Source: Mycolicibacterium houstonense
GTDB lineage: Bacteria; Actinomycetota; Actinomycetes; Mycobacteriales; Mycobacteriaceae
Reading direction: 5' to 3'
DNA: 64,000 nucleotides
Assembly (NCBI RefSeq): GCF_900078665.2
Contig: NZ_LT546207.1
Coordinates: forward strand, 3,019,678 to 3,083,677
Position 1 is the first letter of the stretch, and each line of letters opens with the position of its first letter. A program made the translations under genes and the position numbers. Below the pieces are notes generated by a model. It saw only the letters and a list, made by a program, of their open reading frames with translations, was not told the origin of the DNA and made no database searches. Shown one piece after another: positions 51,635 to 61,078 of the stretch.

Positions 51635-53509
51635 TCACGTGGTGAGCTCTAATCCGTCGAGGTCACCCTTGGCCCGCCAGTCCGCGATCAACTCGTCGAA
51701 CGCGTAGAAGCCGGGCGAGTAGAAGTCGCCGAGGAAGGCGCCGTTGCGCTCCGCCCCACCCCGACCCTCGTTGTTGTAGTAGCCGGGCGTGCAGGACAGT
51801 TCGAACGCGGAGTTGTCGATCGCGAGTTCGCGGACCGTGGCCACCCAGGCGTCCTGGCCCTCCTGGCTGGGCTCGACGGTGGTGGCACCGCGGTTCTGCG
51901 CCTCGGCGATGATGTAGGCGATGTGCTTGGCCTGCTGTTCGAACATCGCCGTGGTGTTGGCCGATACGCCGCCCTGGATGAAGCCCATGAAGAATTGGTT
52001 GGGGAATCCGCGGCTGGTCATCCCGTGCAGGGTCTTGTAGTCGTCCTGCCAGTAGTCGAACAGTGACAGCCCGTCGCGGCCCACGATGTTCTCTATCGCG
52101 AACCGGCGGCTGATCTCGGTGGAGATCTCGAAGCCGCTCGCGAAGATCACGCAGTCGACCTCGTATTCGACGCCGTCGGCGACGATCCCCGTTTCGGTCA
52201 GCCGCTCGACCCCCTTGGATGCCGACACGTCGACGAGCGTCACATTGGGGCGGTTGAACGTGGCCAGGTAGTGCTCGCTGGACGTCGGCCGCTTACACAT
52301 GAAGCGGTAGTACGGCTTGAGCGCCTCGGCGGTCGCGGGGTCCTCGACGATCTCGGCCACGAGCCGCCGCAGCCGCTCCATGATCTTGAAGTCTTCTTCC
52401 TCCCGGAAGGCCATGATCTGCTCGATGGTCACCTCTGCCGGGTTATCACTGGCCGCGATCCGGGCCGTGAGGTTGCGACCAAGCTCGGTCCAGAAGTCGC
52501 ACACCAGATCTGGTTCGCCGAACACCACCCCGACGAACGGCGACCAGTTGTGAAAGTTGCGCTTGCGCTCTTCCTGCCACCCCGGCTGCAGGGTCGCGGC
52601 CCAGGCCGGATCGGTGGGTGGGTTGGTGCGCGCGTCGACCGAGGACGGGGTCCGTTGGAAGACGAACAGCTGCTTGGCATCGCGCCCCAGGTGCGGTACC
52701 AACTGGATGCCGGTGGCGCCGGTGCCCACGAGGGCGACGCGCTTGTCGACCAGTTTGTGCAGGCCACCGTCGGCGTCACCGCCGGTGTAGTCGTAATCCC
52801 AGCGGGCGGAGTGAAATACGTGTCCGGTGAAGTCCTTGATGCCGGGGATGCCCGGCAGCTTCGGTCGGTTGTAGGAGCCTTGGGCCATGACCACGAACCG
52901 GGCCCGGATCTCGTCGCCCCGGTTGGTGTGGATCTGCCAGCGCTGTGCCGCGTCGGCCCAGCGCAGTTCGCGCACCTGGGTGGAGAACAGCGCACCGTCG
53001 TACAGGCCGAAGTGCTTGCCGATGTTGCGGCAGTGCTGGAAGATCTCGGCGCCGTCGGCGAACTTCTTGCTGGGCATGAAGTCCAGCTCTTCGAGCAGCG
53101 GGATGTAGCAGTACGAGTCGTTGTCACACTGGATCCCCGGGAAGCGGTTCCAATACCAGACCCCGCCGAAGTCGCCGGCCATCTCGATGACCCGGATGCC
53201 CTCGACGCCGGCCTTCTTCAGGTACGCCCCCGCCAGCAGGCCCGCGAACCCGCCGCCGAGGATGACGACGTCGGCGTCCTCGACGATCGGATCCCGTTCG
53301 GTCACGGCCGTATACGGGTCGACCTCGTAGAACTCGGCGAACTCACCTTCGAGTTCCAGGTATTGGTCGGCGCCCTCGGGCCGGAGCCGCTTGGCTCGCT
53401 CGGCGGCGTACTTCTCCCGGATCGCGTCGATGTCGATATCGGTGGGAACGTCGGTGGGGCCACACGACTCTGCTGATGGCTCCTCGCGCAAGCGCTCGTC
53501 GGCAGTCAT
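51635..53509 (-). CDS. Baeyer-Villiger-type flavin monooxygenase
   Basis: 624 aa from ATG 53509 (overlaps the LLM stop). N-terminal extension of about 80 residues, FAD motif GGGFAG at 85-90, the Baeyer-Villiger fingerprint FTGHVFHSARWD at 227-238, NADPH motif GTGATG at 262-267, and FASGFEISTEISRRFAIENI. Long BVMOs of this type insert oxygen next to a cyclic or steroid ketone to give a lactone or ester. The lactonase-like propeller gene across the divergent promoter fits that. Confidence 0.92.
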   Translation of the reverse strand: MTADERLREEPSAESCGPTDVPTDIDIDAIREKYAAERAKRLRPEGADQYLELEGEFAEFYEVDPYTAVTERDPIVEDADVVILGGGFAGLLAGAYLKKAGVEGIRVIEMAGDFGGVWYWNRFPGIQCDNDSYCYIPLLEELDFMPSKKFADGAEIFQHCRNIGKHFGLYDGALFSTQVRELRWADAAQRWQIHTNRGDEIRARFVVMAQGSYNRPKLPGIPGIKDFTGHVFHSARWDYDYTGGDADGGLHKLVDKRVALVGTGATGIQLVPHLGRDAKQLFVFQRTPSSVDARTNPPTDPAWAATLQPGWQEERKRNFHNWSPFVGVVFGEPDLVCDFWTELGRNLTARIAASDNPAEVTIEQIMAFREEEDFKIMERLRRLVAEIVEDPATAEALKPYYRFMCKRPTSSEHYLATFNRPNVTLVDVSASKGVERLTETGIVADGVEYEVDCVIFASGFEISTEISRRFAIENIVGRDGLSLFDYWQDDYKTLHGMTSRGFPNQFFMGFIQGGVSANTTAMFEQQAKHIAYIIAEAQNRGATTVEPSQEGQDAWVATVRELAIDNSAFELSCTPGYYNNEGRGGAERNGAFLGDFYSPGFYAFDELIADWRAKGDLDGLELTT

Positions 53510-54678
53510 GCGTTGGCCTTCTCCGGCAGTGCGGCGGCGTGCAGCGGCGCGGGCATGTCGTGCACCGCGGGCAACACCTCGGCGGCGAACAGCTTGGTGG
53601 ACTCCATCGCCTTTTCGTACGGCATGGTGCCGAACTGCGGGACGATGGTGACCTCGCAGAACGAGCACGCCTCCTGGGCGGCCTTGAGCTTTTCGAACAC
53701 CGTGTCGGGCGTGCCGATCAGCAGGTTGGAGGCGTGGTACCCGGGCGGCCCACCCTTCTTCTGATTGCCGACCTCCGATGCCAGCACCGCTGTGGCGCTC
53801 GCCTCGCGGGCCGCGTACGCCTCATACCCCTTGACGCCCTTGAAGTTCGACGCGTCGGCAAAACCGTAGTGCACGTTGACGTCCCGGTTGGCGGTCCAGA
53901 TCCACTCCTCGGTCTCGGCCACCTCGTCTTCGGAACCCACGCAGTACATGAACATCACGTTCTTGGGTTGGCACGGTCCAAGGCCCTCTTCGGCGCGGAA
54001 GGTGTTGACCTTGCGCACCTCTTCGCCGGCGTCGGTGATCGGCTTGTTGCCCACGAACAGCGGCACCATGCCGCGCCGGGACAGGATCTCCAGCGACTCG
54101 GCGGTCGAAGACGAGCTGTAGATCCGATCGAACAGGTCGGTGCTGATCGGCTCAGGGCGCAGCGACATCTCCGGGAAGCTGAAGATCTTGCCCTCGTATG
54201 AGAACCGCTGACCCGAGAAGGCCAGCTTCAGGATGTCCAGCGTCTCGTTGAAGCGGTCACGGCTCTCCTCGCGTGGCACACCGACCGCGGCGAACTCCCC
54301 CTTCGACACCCCGCGGCCCAGGCCGATCGTGGTGTAGCGCCCGTTGGAGACGATGTCGAGGTAGGCGATCTGGGTGGCCAGCCGGATCGGGTTCCACCAC
54401 GGCACCACCGCGACGAACGTACCCAGGCTGACCCGCTCGGTGCGGCCGGCGAAATAGGTGAGCGCCTGAATCGGGTTGGGCGTCATGCCATATGGCGTGC
54501 CGTGGTGTTCGGGGAACCAGATCCCGTCGAAGCCGAGCGGCTCGGCGAGATCGCCGAGGGCCAGCGCGGCCTGCACGCACTTGTAGTCCGGCGTGGCCGG
54601 CGGGGTGCTGAAGTTCCCCGCCAGCACCCGCTCCCAGTCGTGGGAGTTCTGCGCCCCGGTACCCAGATTGACCTTCAT
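53506..54678 (-). CDS. LLM-class flavin/F420-dependent oxidoreductase
   Basis: 390 aa; ATG 54678 follows AAAGGAG. Luciferase-like barrel: EPLGFDGIWFPEHHGTPYGM, RVSLGTFVAVVPWWNPIRLA, GRYTTIGLGRGVSKGEFAAV and IGTPDTVFEKLKAAQEACSF. The EHH motif and length favour an FMN-dependent bacterial-luciferase-type monooxygenase, but F420 is also possible. A perfect 22-bp hairpin lies just upstream in the mRNA. Confidence 0.88.
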   Translation of the reverse strand: MKVNLGTGAQNSHDWERVLAGNFSTPPATPDYKCVQAALALGDLAEPLGFDGIWFPEHHGTPYGMTPNPIQALTYFAGRTERVSLGTFVAVVPWWNPIRLATQIAYLDIVSNGRYTTIGLGRGVSKGEFAAVGVPREESRDRFNETLDILKLAFSGQRFSYEGKIFSFPEMSLRPEPISTDLFDRIYSSSSTAESLEILSRRGMVPLFVGNKPITDAGEEVRKVNTFRAEEGLGPCQPKNVMFMYCVGSEDEVAETEEWIWTANRDVNVHYGFADASNFKGVKGYEAYAAREASATAVLASEVGNQKKGGPPGYHASNLLIGTPDTVFEKLKAAQEACSFCEVTIVPQFGTMPYEKAMESTKLFAAEVLPAVHDMPAPLHAAALPEKANA

Positions 54679-54696
54679 GTTCGCTCCTTTGCGGGC

Positions 54697-54745
54697 GATT
54701 TGTGCACCTCCGGTAACGCTGACCGTTACCGGAGGTGCACAAATC
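54697..54745 (-). other. Perfect 22-bp intercistronic hairpin
   Basis: Arms 54697-54718 and 54724-54745 are fully complementary around a 5-nt loop (CTGAC); inner arm sequence includes GTGCACCTCCGGTAACG. It spans the Rieske stop codon and ends 18 bp before the LLM start. No U-run follows, so mRNA processing or attenuation is more likely than simple termination. Confidence 0.75.
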
Positions 54746-56159
54746 ACTGGATGTCTCGGGGCTCTCCGGTCCCCATGTACTTGGAAAGTTGGTAGTGCAG
54801 GTTGACCGTGCTGCGTTCGCGGTAGGGATTCGGCAAAGTTCCCGGGAAACCTGCCGATTTCATCCCCTGCTGCACCGCGGCCATGTTCGAGAAATCCTGC
54901 GGCAGCACCGACAGCCAGTTCGGTGAGTCCTTCGGGGTGTAGGCCCATTCGGTCTGCGGCTCTTCACCTTTGGGGTACAGCTCGAAGACCGCGACCTCGA
55001 AGATGCACTTGTCCGGGTTGTAGCTCGGATCGGGGCGGGCGCTGTAGCAGAGCGCGCTGGTCAGGCCCTGCCCCACCTGGAAGTTCGGGAAGATCTGCCA
55101 CGCCGTGCCGCTCTGCCCCAGGATGTCCGGCGGGATGGTCGGCCAGATCACGCCACGCGCCTCGTCATCGCGGCGGGCCGAGGCCAGCCAGTGCTGCAGC
55201 ACCTCGTCGGCGGGGGTGCCCTCGGGCAGTTCGTCGACCAACCGCTTGGCGGCATTCACCAGGGTTTGCGTCGTGGTCGCGTTGGTTTCTTCCATGGTGT
55301 ACACCTGCATCTCGGCAGTGGAGATGCGCGGATCACCGGTGCCCAGGCGGATCTTGGACTTGGTCTCGTCCATGCCCTTCGGCGCGTCGTAACCGATGTT
55401 GCTGTGCTTGCCCTGCGCCTTCGCCCAGCCCTTGAACTCACCGAACTTGTTGAACTCAGGGTGGGTGGTGAACACGTGGTAGGTCTCGTTGAAGGCCTCC
55501 ATCGCGACCTTCCAGTTGCAGTCGAAGTACAACCACTTGCGCCACTTGTAGCGCATGTTCTCCAACCCGAACGGGTCGAGGATCTTGGCCGCCGGGTACA
55601 GGTAGTCGATCAGCGGCTCGCAGTGCGGGTCCATGTTGATGAACAGCCACCCGCCCCAGGTGTCCACCTGCACGGGCGCCAGATGCGTGTTGCGGGCAGT
55701 GAGCTTGCCCTGCCAGTCGTCCTGTTCCCGGATGTGGGTGCAGGCCCCGTCAAGTCCGTACGTCCAGCCGTGGAAGCCGCAGACAAAGGATTTCCGGGCC
55801 CGGCCGGTCGCGTTCTTGGCCCCATCGGGAGTGTCGATGAGCTTGCGGCCACGGTGCATACAGACGTTGTGGTGGGCGACAAAGGTGTCCGCGCCGGTTC
55901 GTACGATGATGATCGAGTCGTCGAGGATGTCGTACGTCAGATAGCTGCCGACCTCGGGTATCTCCTCGACCCGGCCGACCTGCTGCCACACCTTGCGCCA
56001 CAGCCGATCCCGTTCGGCGCGGGCGTAATCCGCGGAGATATAGGCCTCGACCGGGATGGTCGTCGGCGCAGACAGGTCCTCGGCGATGACGCCGGTCGAG
56101 TCGTCCGGTTCGGCGTCGACTTCCATCGCAGCGTCGAGATCGGATTCGGTATGGGCCAC
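54744..56159 (-). CDS. Rieske non-heme iron ring-hydroxylating oxygenase, alpha subunit
   Basis: 471 aa from GTG 56159 after GGAGG. Rieske [2Fe-2S] ligands Cys100-x-His102 (CMHRGRK) and Cys127-x2-His130 (CGFHGWTYG); the mononuclear iron region is WKVAMEAFNETYHVFTTHPE with two His. The enzyme hydroxylates an aromatic or alicyclic substrate with O2. No ferredoxin or reductase gene is nearby. A TAGTG overlap couples it to the SDR upstream. Confidence 0.92.
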   Translation of the reverse strand: MAHTESDLDAAMEVDAEPDDSTGVIAEDLSAPTTIPVEAYISADYARAERDRLWRKVWQQVGRVEEIPEVGSYLTYDILDDSIIIVRTGADTFVAHHNVCMHRGRKLIDTPDGAKNATGRARKSFVCGFHGWTYGLDGACTHIREQDDWQGKLTARNTHLAPVQVDTWGGWLFINMDPHCEPLIDYLYPAAKILDPFGLENMRYKWRKWLYFDCNWKVAMEAFNETYHVFTTHPEFNKFGEFKGWAKAQGKHSNIGYDAPKGMDETKSKIRLGTGDPRISTAEMQVYTMEETNATTTQTLVNAAKRLVDELPEGTPADEVLQHWLASARRDDEARGVIWPTIPPDILGQSGTAWQIFPNFQVGQGLTSALCYSARPDPSYNPDKCIFEVAVFELYPKGEEPQTEWAYTPKDSPNWLSVLPQDFSNMAAVQQGMKSAGFPGTLPNPYRERSTVNLHYQLSKYMGTGEPRDIQ

Positions 56160-57004
56160 TAGATCCTCCTGATGGCTTCGCGGAAGGATTCGTCCTTGAG
56201 GAACAGCGAGGTGTTGTCGGCACCGAGATGCGTCCAGCGCAGATTGAGCCCGCCGTCGACCAGGATCGTCTGACCGGTGATGTAGCTCGACAGGTCGGAG
56301 AGCAGGAACAGGATGGCGCCGGCCTGCTCCTCGGGGGTGCCGCGCCGGCCCATCGCGATGGCTCGTTGGTCACGGTCGGGATCAGCGTCGACATAGGTTG
56401 CCGAGGCGGCGGTTTCGGTCACCCCGGGGGCGACGGCGTTGACCCGGATGCCGCCCGCGGCGAGCTCAGCGGCCATAGTGCGGGTGGCGGCGACGATCGC
56501 GGCCTTCGCGGTGCCGTAGGCCACGTGATAGGGCGCGGTGTTCATCCCGCTGATCGAGGACACCGAGACGATCGAGCCGGGCTTGCCTTGCGAGCGGATC
56601 TCGGCAGCCACCGCCTGGCTCATGAAGAACATGGTTTCGAGGTTGGCCGTGAACAATTCGCGCCAGTCGGCCCGTGACACCCGGGTGGCCGGCATCCAGG
56701 TGGACGGGGCGGCGCCTCCCGCCACATTGACCAATCCATAGAGCGCGCCGTCGGCCTCACGGGCCGCTTCCAGCACCGTGGCGATCCCCCCATCGGTGGA
56801 GGCGTCGGCGGCCACGGTCACGACCTTCAGCCCCTTGTCGGCCAGCGGTGCGACGTGGGTATCGAGGTTGTCCTGTGAGCGGCTGACCGCCACGACGGTC
56901 GCCCCGGCCTCGGCCGCCATCCGGGTCACGGTGGTCCCGATGCCGCCACCGCCGGCGCCCGACACCACGACCACCCGGCCGTCCAGGTTCAGCGAACTGT
57001 CCAT
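56159..57004 (-). CDS. SDR family oxidoreductase, first gene of the catabolic operon
   Basis: 281 aa from ATG 57004. SDR with GAGGGGIGTTVTRMAAEAGA (an extra Gly in the cofactor loop), NVAGG, SSISGMNTAPYHVAYGTAKA and ITGQTILVDGGLNLRW. It probably oxidises the alcohol formed by the oxygenase. The promoter region contains a TTGTCCGGACAA palindrome 21 bp ahead of the start. Confidence 0.9.
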   Translation of the reverse strand: MDSSLNLDGRVVVVSGAGGGGIGTTVTRMAAEAGATVVAVSRSQDNLDTHVAPLADKGLKVVTVAADASTDGGIATVLEAAREADGALYGLVNVAGGAAPSTWMPATRVSRADWRELFTANLETMFFMSQAVAAEIRSQGKPGSIVSVSSISGMNTAPYHVAYGTAKAAIVAATRTMAAELAAGGIRVNAVAPGVTETAASATYVDADPDRDQRAIAMGRRGTPEEQAGAILFLLSDLSSYITGQTILVDGGLNLRWTHLGADNTSLFLKDESFREAIRRI

Positions 57005-57024
57005 GCGCAACCCTGTCGCCTTAT

Positions 57025-57036
57025 TTGTCCGGACAA
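57025..57036. promoter_or_regulatory. Palindromic operator, site 1
   Basis: TTGTCCGGACAA, a perfect 12-bp palindrome of GntR-operator type, 21 bp before the minus-strand SDR start. Confidence 0.6.
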
Positions 57037-57120
57037 CATATAGCGATCTTCATATTGGAGAACACTATTCCGCAGGGATTATTCAACCGTCAAGAGCGGA
57101 TATGGACCCATCGACAGCTA

Positions 57121-57132
57121 TTGTCTGGACTA
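57121..57132. promoter_or_regulatory. Palindromic operator, site 2
   Basis: TTGTCTGGACTA, 10 of 12 bases identical to site 1, 26 bp before the plus-strand propeller gene. The two sites are placed to control both divergent operons. Confidence 0.5.
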
Positions 57133-57157
57133 CAACGAGTTGCTAACGTCCGAGGTC

Positions 57158-58759
57158 ATGAGCGCCCCTTCGGTCACCGACGCGAGGTACACCGCAAATC
57201 CCACGACGGCCGGGGACTGGACGCTGGAGCAGGTCACCGGCCCGAGCCGGTTGTTCGGGGCGAACGGCCTGCGCACCGGGCCCGACGGCCGTATATACGT
57301 CGCGCAGGTGACCGGCAGTCAGATCAGCGCCCTCGACCCCGACACCGGGCGGCTGGAAACCATCAGCGCCAAGGGCGGCGACATCATCGCGCCCGACGAC
57401 ATCGCGTTCGACGCGAGCGGCAATCTCTACGCCACCGAGGTGATGGACGGCCGGGTCAGCGTGCGCGCGGCCGACGGCTACACCCGGGTGCTGCGCGACG
57501 ACGTGCCCTCGGCCAACGGCATCACGTTCCACCAGGGCCGCCTGTTCGTCGGTGAGTGTCGAGAGGGTGGCCGGCTCATGGAGTTCGACCTCACCGGCGG
57601 CGCCCCGCGCATCCTGCTAGACAACGTGCCCTCCCCCAACGCCATGGAGGTCGGCCCCGACGGCCTGCTGTACTTCCCGGTGATGGGCGCCAACGAGATC
57701 TGGCGCATCGATCCCGATGGCGGCAGGCCAGAGGTGGTGGCCGGCGGTCTCGGTGTTCCGGACGCGGTCAAGTTCGACGCCGACGGCCACCTCGTCTCGA
57801 CGCAGGTGGCCAGCGGCCAAGTGCTGCGCATCGATCCGCGCACCGGCGAGCAGACACTGCTGGCCCAGCTCACTCCCGGTCTGGACAACTGCACCTTCGT
57901 CGACGGCCGGCTGTTCGTCTCGAACTTCACCGGCGAGATCACCGAGATCCTGTCCGGCGGCAGCACTCAGGCCCTGCTGCCAGGTGGGCTGAACTGGCCA
58001 CTGGATCTGACCGTCGGCCCCGACGGCAATCTGTATGTCGCCGACGGCACCTACTTCTACCGGGTCGGCCCCAACGGCGCCCTGGAGACCGTGGCGATGC
58101 TGTTCTCGCCGGGCTACCCGGGCTTCCTTCGCGGCGTGACGGCCACCGGCCCAGGGGAATTCATCGTCACCACTGCCGCCGACACCGTGACCCGCTACCG
58201 CCCGGGCGGTCCCGAGGACGAGGTGAGCCAGGTCCTGGCCGCCGGTATCGACCAGCCTTACGGTGTGGCCGTGGCCTCGGACGGTTCGGTGCTGGTGGTC
58301 GAACAGGGTGCCGGACAGCTGCTTTCGGTGCGCGACGGGTCCACCACCGTGCTGGCCACGGGACTGGACACCCCGGTCGCGGTGGCGCTCGGCCCCGACG
58401 ACGCACCGCTGGTCTCGGTGGCCGGGGCGATAGTTCGCGTCAATGGAGGGCAGACCGCACCGCTGGTCGACGGATTGCACACGCCACACGGCATTCTGGT
58501 GCGCGACGGGGCGCTGTTCATCGTCGACTCCGGCAGCAAGGAGGTGGTGCAGTATGACCTCGATACGGCCGCCCGCACCACGATTGCCGCCGGGCTGCCG
58601 GTCGGCCCGCCGCCCGGGGTGACCCCCAAGCCGCTCAAGGGTATGCCGCCGTTCTCCGGTCCGCAGGGCCCGTTCGCCGGCATCACCTCGGGACCTGATG
58701 GACCCCTGTACATCTCAGGAGACGGCGACGGCAGCGTGCTGGCGCTGCGGCGGAGTTGA
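57158..58759 (+). CDS. SMP-30/gluconolactonase-like beta-propeller protein
   Basis: 533 aa from ATG 57158. Repeated propeller blades with GPDGRIYVAQVTGSQISALD, ASGNLYATEVMDGR, GPDGLLYFPVMGANEIWRID, GPDGNLYVADGTYF and DGSVLVVEQGAGQLLSV suggest two six-bladed or one large propeller. SMP-30-type proteins are Ca2+-dependent lactonases. In this locus it may hydrolyse the lactone made by the Baeyer-Villiger enzyme. No signal peptide. Role is inference. Confidence 0.8.
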   Translation: MSAPSVTDARYTANPTTAGDWTLEQVTGPSRLFGANGLRTGPDGRIYVAQVTGSQISALDPDTGRLETISAKGGDIIAPDDIAFDASGNLYATEVMDGRVSVRAADGYTRVLRDDVPSANGITFHQGRLFVGECREGGRLMEFDLTGGAPRILLDNVPSPNAMEVGPDGLLYFPVMGANEIWRIDPDGGRPEVVAGGLGVPDAVKFDADGHLVSTQVASGQVLRIDPRTGEQTLLAQLTPGLDNCTFVDGRLFVSNFTGEITEILSGGSTQALLPGGLNWPLDLTVGPDGNLYVADGTYFYRVGPNGALETVAMLFSPGYPGFLRGVTATGPGEFIVTTAADTVTRYRPGGPEDEVSQVLAAGIDQPYGVAVASDGSVLVVEQGAGQLLSVRDGSTTVLATGLDTPVAVALGPDDAPLVSVAGAIVRVNGGQTAPLVDGLHTPHGILVRDGALFIVDSGSKEVVQYDLDTAARTTIAAGLPVGPPPGVTPKPLKGMPPFSGPQGPFAGITSGPDGPLYISGDGDGSVLALRRS

Positions 58760-58767
58760 GCACAACC

Positions 58768-59505
58768 ATGACAATCACCCCCGCAGAACACCGCTACCTG
58801 CAAGTGGCACGGACGTTGCGCAAGGAGATCGTCGACGGCGTGTACCCGGTGGGTACCCAGCTGCCCACCGAGCACGAACTGTGCGAGCGTTTCGAAGTCA
58901 GTCGCTACACCGTGCGCGAGGCGCTGCGGCGGCTGCGGGACGACAATCTGGTCATCTCACGGCCGCGGGCCGGGACCACGGTGGCTCAACGGGCAGCGAC
59001 GAACAGCTATGCGCAGGACGTGGTCTCGATCAACGATCTGCTGGCCTTCGCCACCGGGGCGCAGTTCACCATCGAGTCCAATGCCATGGTCACCATCGAC
59101 GAAGAGCTGTCCGAACGCACCGGGCTCCCCCTCGGCGAGCAATGGCTGGCGGTCCGCGGCTACCGGCAGACCGATCACGACGAGGCGCCGCTGTGCCGCA
59201 CCGAGTACTACATCAACCGCAACTTCGCCGCGGTGGGCCGGCTGCTGCAACGCCATTCGGGTCCGATCTTCCCGCTGATCGAGGATCTGTTCGGGGTGAG
59301 CATCGTCGAGGTACACCAAGTAATTTCAGCGATCTCAGTGACCAGCGAACTCGCCGCGGGATTGAAGGTGGCTGCCGGTGCCGCGGCCCTGCAGATGCAG
59401 CGTACCTACACGACCTCCGACGGCGAGATCGCCCAGGTCACCATCAACACTCACCCGTCGGACCGGTTCCGGCACGCGATGACGATGCGCCGGGTCAAGG
59501 GCTGA
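58768..59505 (+). CDS. GntR-family regulator with UTRA domain
   Basis: 245 aa; ATG 58768 chosen over TTG 58756. Winged helix over residues 8-75 (YLQVARTLRKEIVDGVYPVG, RFEVSRYTVREALRRLRDDN), then a UTRA effector domain (about 95-240) with FPLIEDLFGVSIVEVHQVIS. HutC-subfamily regulators bind small acids or sugars. It is the likely binder of the palindromes in the divergent promoter. Followed after 2 bp by an acyl-CoA ligase. Confidence 0.9.
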   Translation: MTITPAEHRYLQVARTLRKEIVDGVYPVGTQLPTEHELCERFEVSRYTVREALRRLRDDNLVISRPRAGTTVAQRAATNSYAQDVVSINDLLAFATGAQFTIESNAMVTIDEELSERTGLPLGEQWLAVRGYRQTDHDEAPLCRTEYYINRNFAAVGRLLQRHSGPIFPLIEDLFGVSIVEVHQVISAISVTSELAAGLKVAAGAAALQMQRTYTTSDGEIAQVTINTHPSDRFRHAMTMRRVKG

Positions 59506-59507
59506 GC

Positions 59508-61073
59508 GTGGTACCGCGCGACCACGTTCGCAACGACGACGCCTACTCCCGTGGGCTGTGGGTGTCCACCACACTGGCCGACACCCTGGCCGACGCGGCG
59601 CGTGACACCCCGGACCGGGTGCTGGTGGTCGATGGCGACCTCACCCTGACCGCCGGCGAATTGCATGCGCGGGCACAGACTCTGGCCAGACAGCTGGCCG
59701 AATGGATGCCCACCGGCAGCGTGGTGTCGTTCATGCTGCCCAACTGGCACGAGGCGGCGATCATCTATCTGGGCGCCACGCTGGCCGGCATGGTGGTCAA
59801 CCCGATCCTGCCCTCGCTGCGCGATCGCGAACTGGCGTTCATCCTCGGCGATGCTCAGATCCGTGCGATCTTCATCCCGGCCGAGTTCGGCAACCATGAC
59901 TACGCGGCGATGCTCACCCGGGTGTGCACCCAATTGGATACGCCACCGGAAGTGGTGGTGCTGCGCGGGGAACCGGGCCCGCACCGCGCATTCTCCGGTC
60001 CGACGGACGCACCCGAGCGGGAGCTTCCCACGCTCGACCCGGACGCCGTCCGCATGATCATGTACACCTCAGGCACCACCGGTCGACCCAAAGGGGTACT
60101 GCACAGCCACAACTCGATCCACGCGCTGATCCGCCAACTACGCGAGCACTGGATGATCGAACCGGGTGACACCTTCCTGGTGGCCTCCCCCATCGCACAT
60201 ATCGGCGGCTCGATCTACGCGTTCGAATGTCCGCTGCTGCTGGGCAGCACCGCGGTCCTGATGCAGCGCTGGAACGCCGAAGCCGGCGTCGAGCTCATGA
60301 CGGAACACCGGTGCACCCACATGGCCGGGGCGACACCGTTTCTGGAGCAACTGATGGCTGCGGCCGAGCGAACAGGAACCCGGCTTCCCGACCTCAAGGT
60401 GTTCATCTGCGGCGGCGCATCGGTACCCCCATCGCTGATCCGGCGCGCCGCGGACTACTTCGACAAGGCAGTGGTCAGCCGGGTGTACGGGTCCACCGAA
60501 GTGCCGGTCACCACGGTCGGCTCACTGGCACCGGGCGACGTGGAACACGCCGCCGGCACCGACGGTCGCCCCGGCATTGCCGAGGTTCGGCTGGACTCCG
60601 GCGAGATCACCGCCCGCGGACCGCAGATGCTGCTGGGCTACCTGCATCCCGAGGACGAGATCGGATCCTTCAGCCCCGACGGGTTTTTCCGGACCGGCGA
60701 TCTCGGCCGATGGGTGGACGACGACTACCTGCAAGTGACCGGACGCGCCAAGGACCTGATCATCCGCAACGGCGAGAACATCTCCCCGAAGGAGGTCGAG
60801 GATCTCCTGGTCGGCGCACTCGGCATCACCGAGGCCGCGGTCGTGGGTCTGCCCGACGAGCGCACCGGAGAGCGCGCCTGCGCGGTCCTGGTGACCGCCG
60901 ACGGTCACCGACCCGGAGTGGCCGAGGTGGGCCGGTTGCTGGCCGAGCAGGGCCTGGCCCGGTTCAAAACGCCCGAGCAGATTGAGATTTGGGATGCGCT
61001 GCCCAAGAACGATGCGGGCAAGGTGTTGAAGCACCGCATCCGAGCGAGGCTGACCGAAGCGACGGAAGGGTGA
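59508..61073 (+). CDS. AMP-binding acyl-CoA ligase (cyclohexanecarboxylate/fatty-acid type)
   Basis: 521 aa from GTG 59508. ANL superfamily: ATP motif MYTSGTTGRPKGVLHSHNSI, RVYGSTEVPVTTVG, hinge FFRTGDLGRWVDDDYLQVTG and C-terminal Lys in LPKNDAGKVLKHRIRARL. It activates a carboxylic acid to acyl-CoA via an acyl-adenylate. It would feed the acyl-CoA dehydrogenases of the divergent operon. Confidence 0.92.
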   Translation: MVPRDHVRNDDAYSRGLWVSTTLADTLADAARDTPDRVLVVDGDLTLTAGELHARAQTLARQLAEWMPTGSVVSFMLPNWHEAAIIYLGATLAGMVVNPILPSLRDRELAFILGDAQIRAIFIPAEFGNHDYAAMLTRVCTQLDTPPEVVVLRGEPGPHRAFSGPTDAPERELPTLDPDAVRMIMYTSGTTGRPKGVLHSHNSIHALIRQLREHWMIEPGDTFLVASPIAHIGGSIYAFECPLLLGSTAVLMQRWNAEAGVELMTEHRCTHMAGATPFLEQLMAAAERTGTRLPDLKVFICGGASVPPSLIRRAADYFDKAVVSRVYGSTEVPVTTVGSLAPGDVEHAAGTDGRPGIAEVRLDSGEITARGPQMLLGYLHPEDEIGSFSPDGFFRTGDLGRWVDDDYLQVTGRAKDLIIRNGENISPKEVEDLLVGALGITEAAVVGLPDERTGERACAVLVTADGHRPGVAEVGRLLAEQGLARFKTPEQIEIWDALPKNDAGKVLKHRIRARLTEATEG

Positions 61074-61078
61074 CAGAC

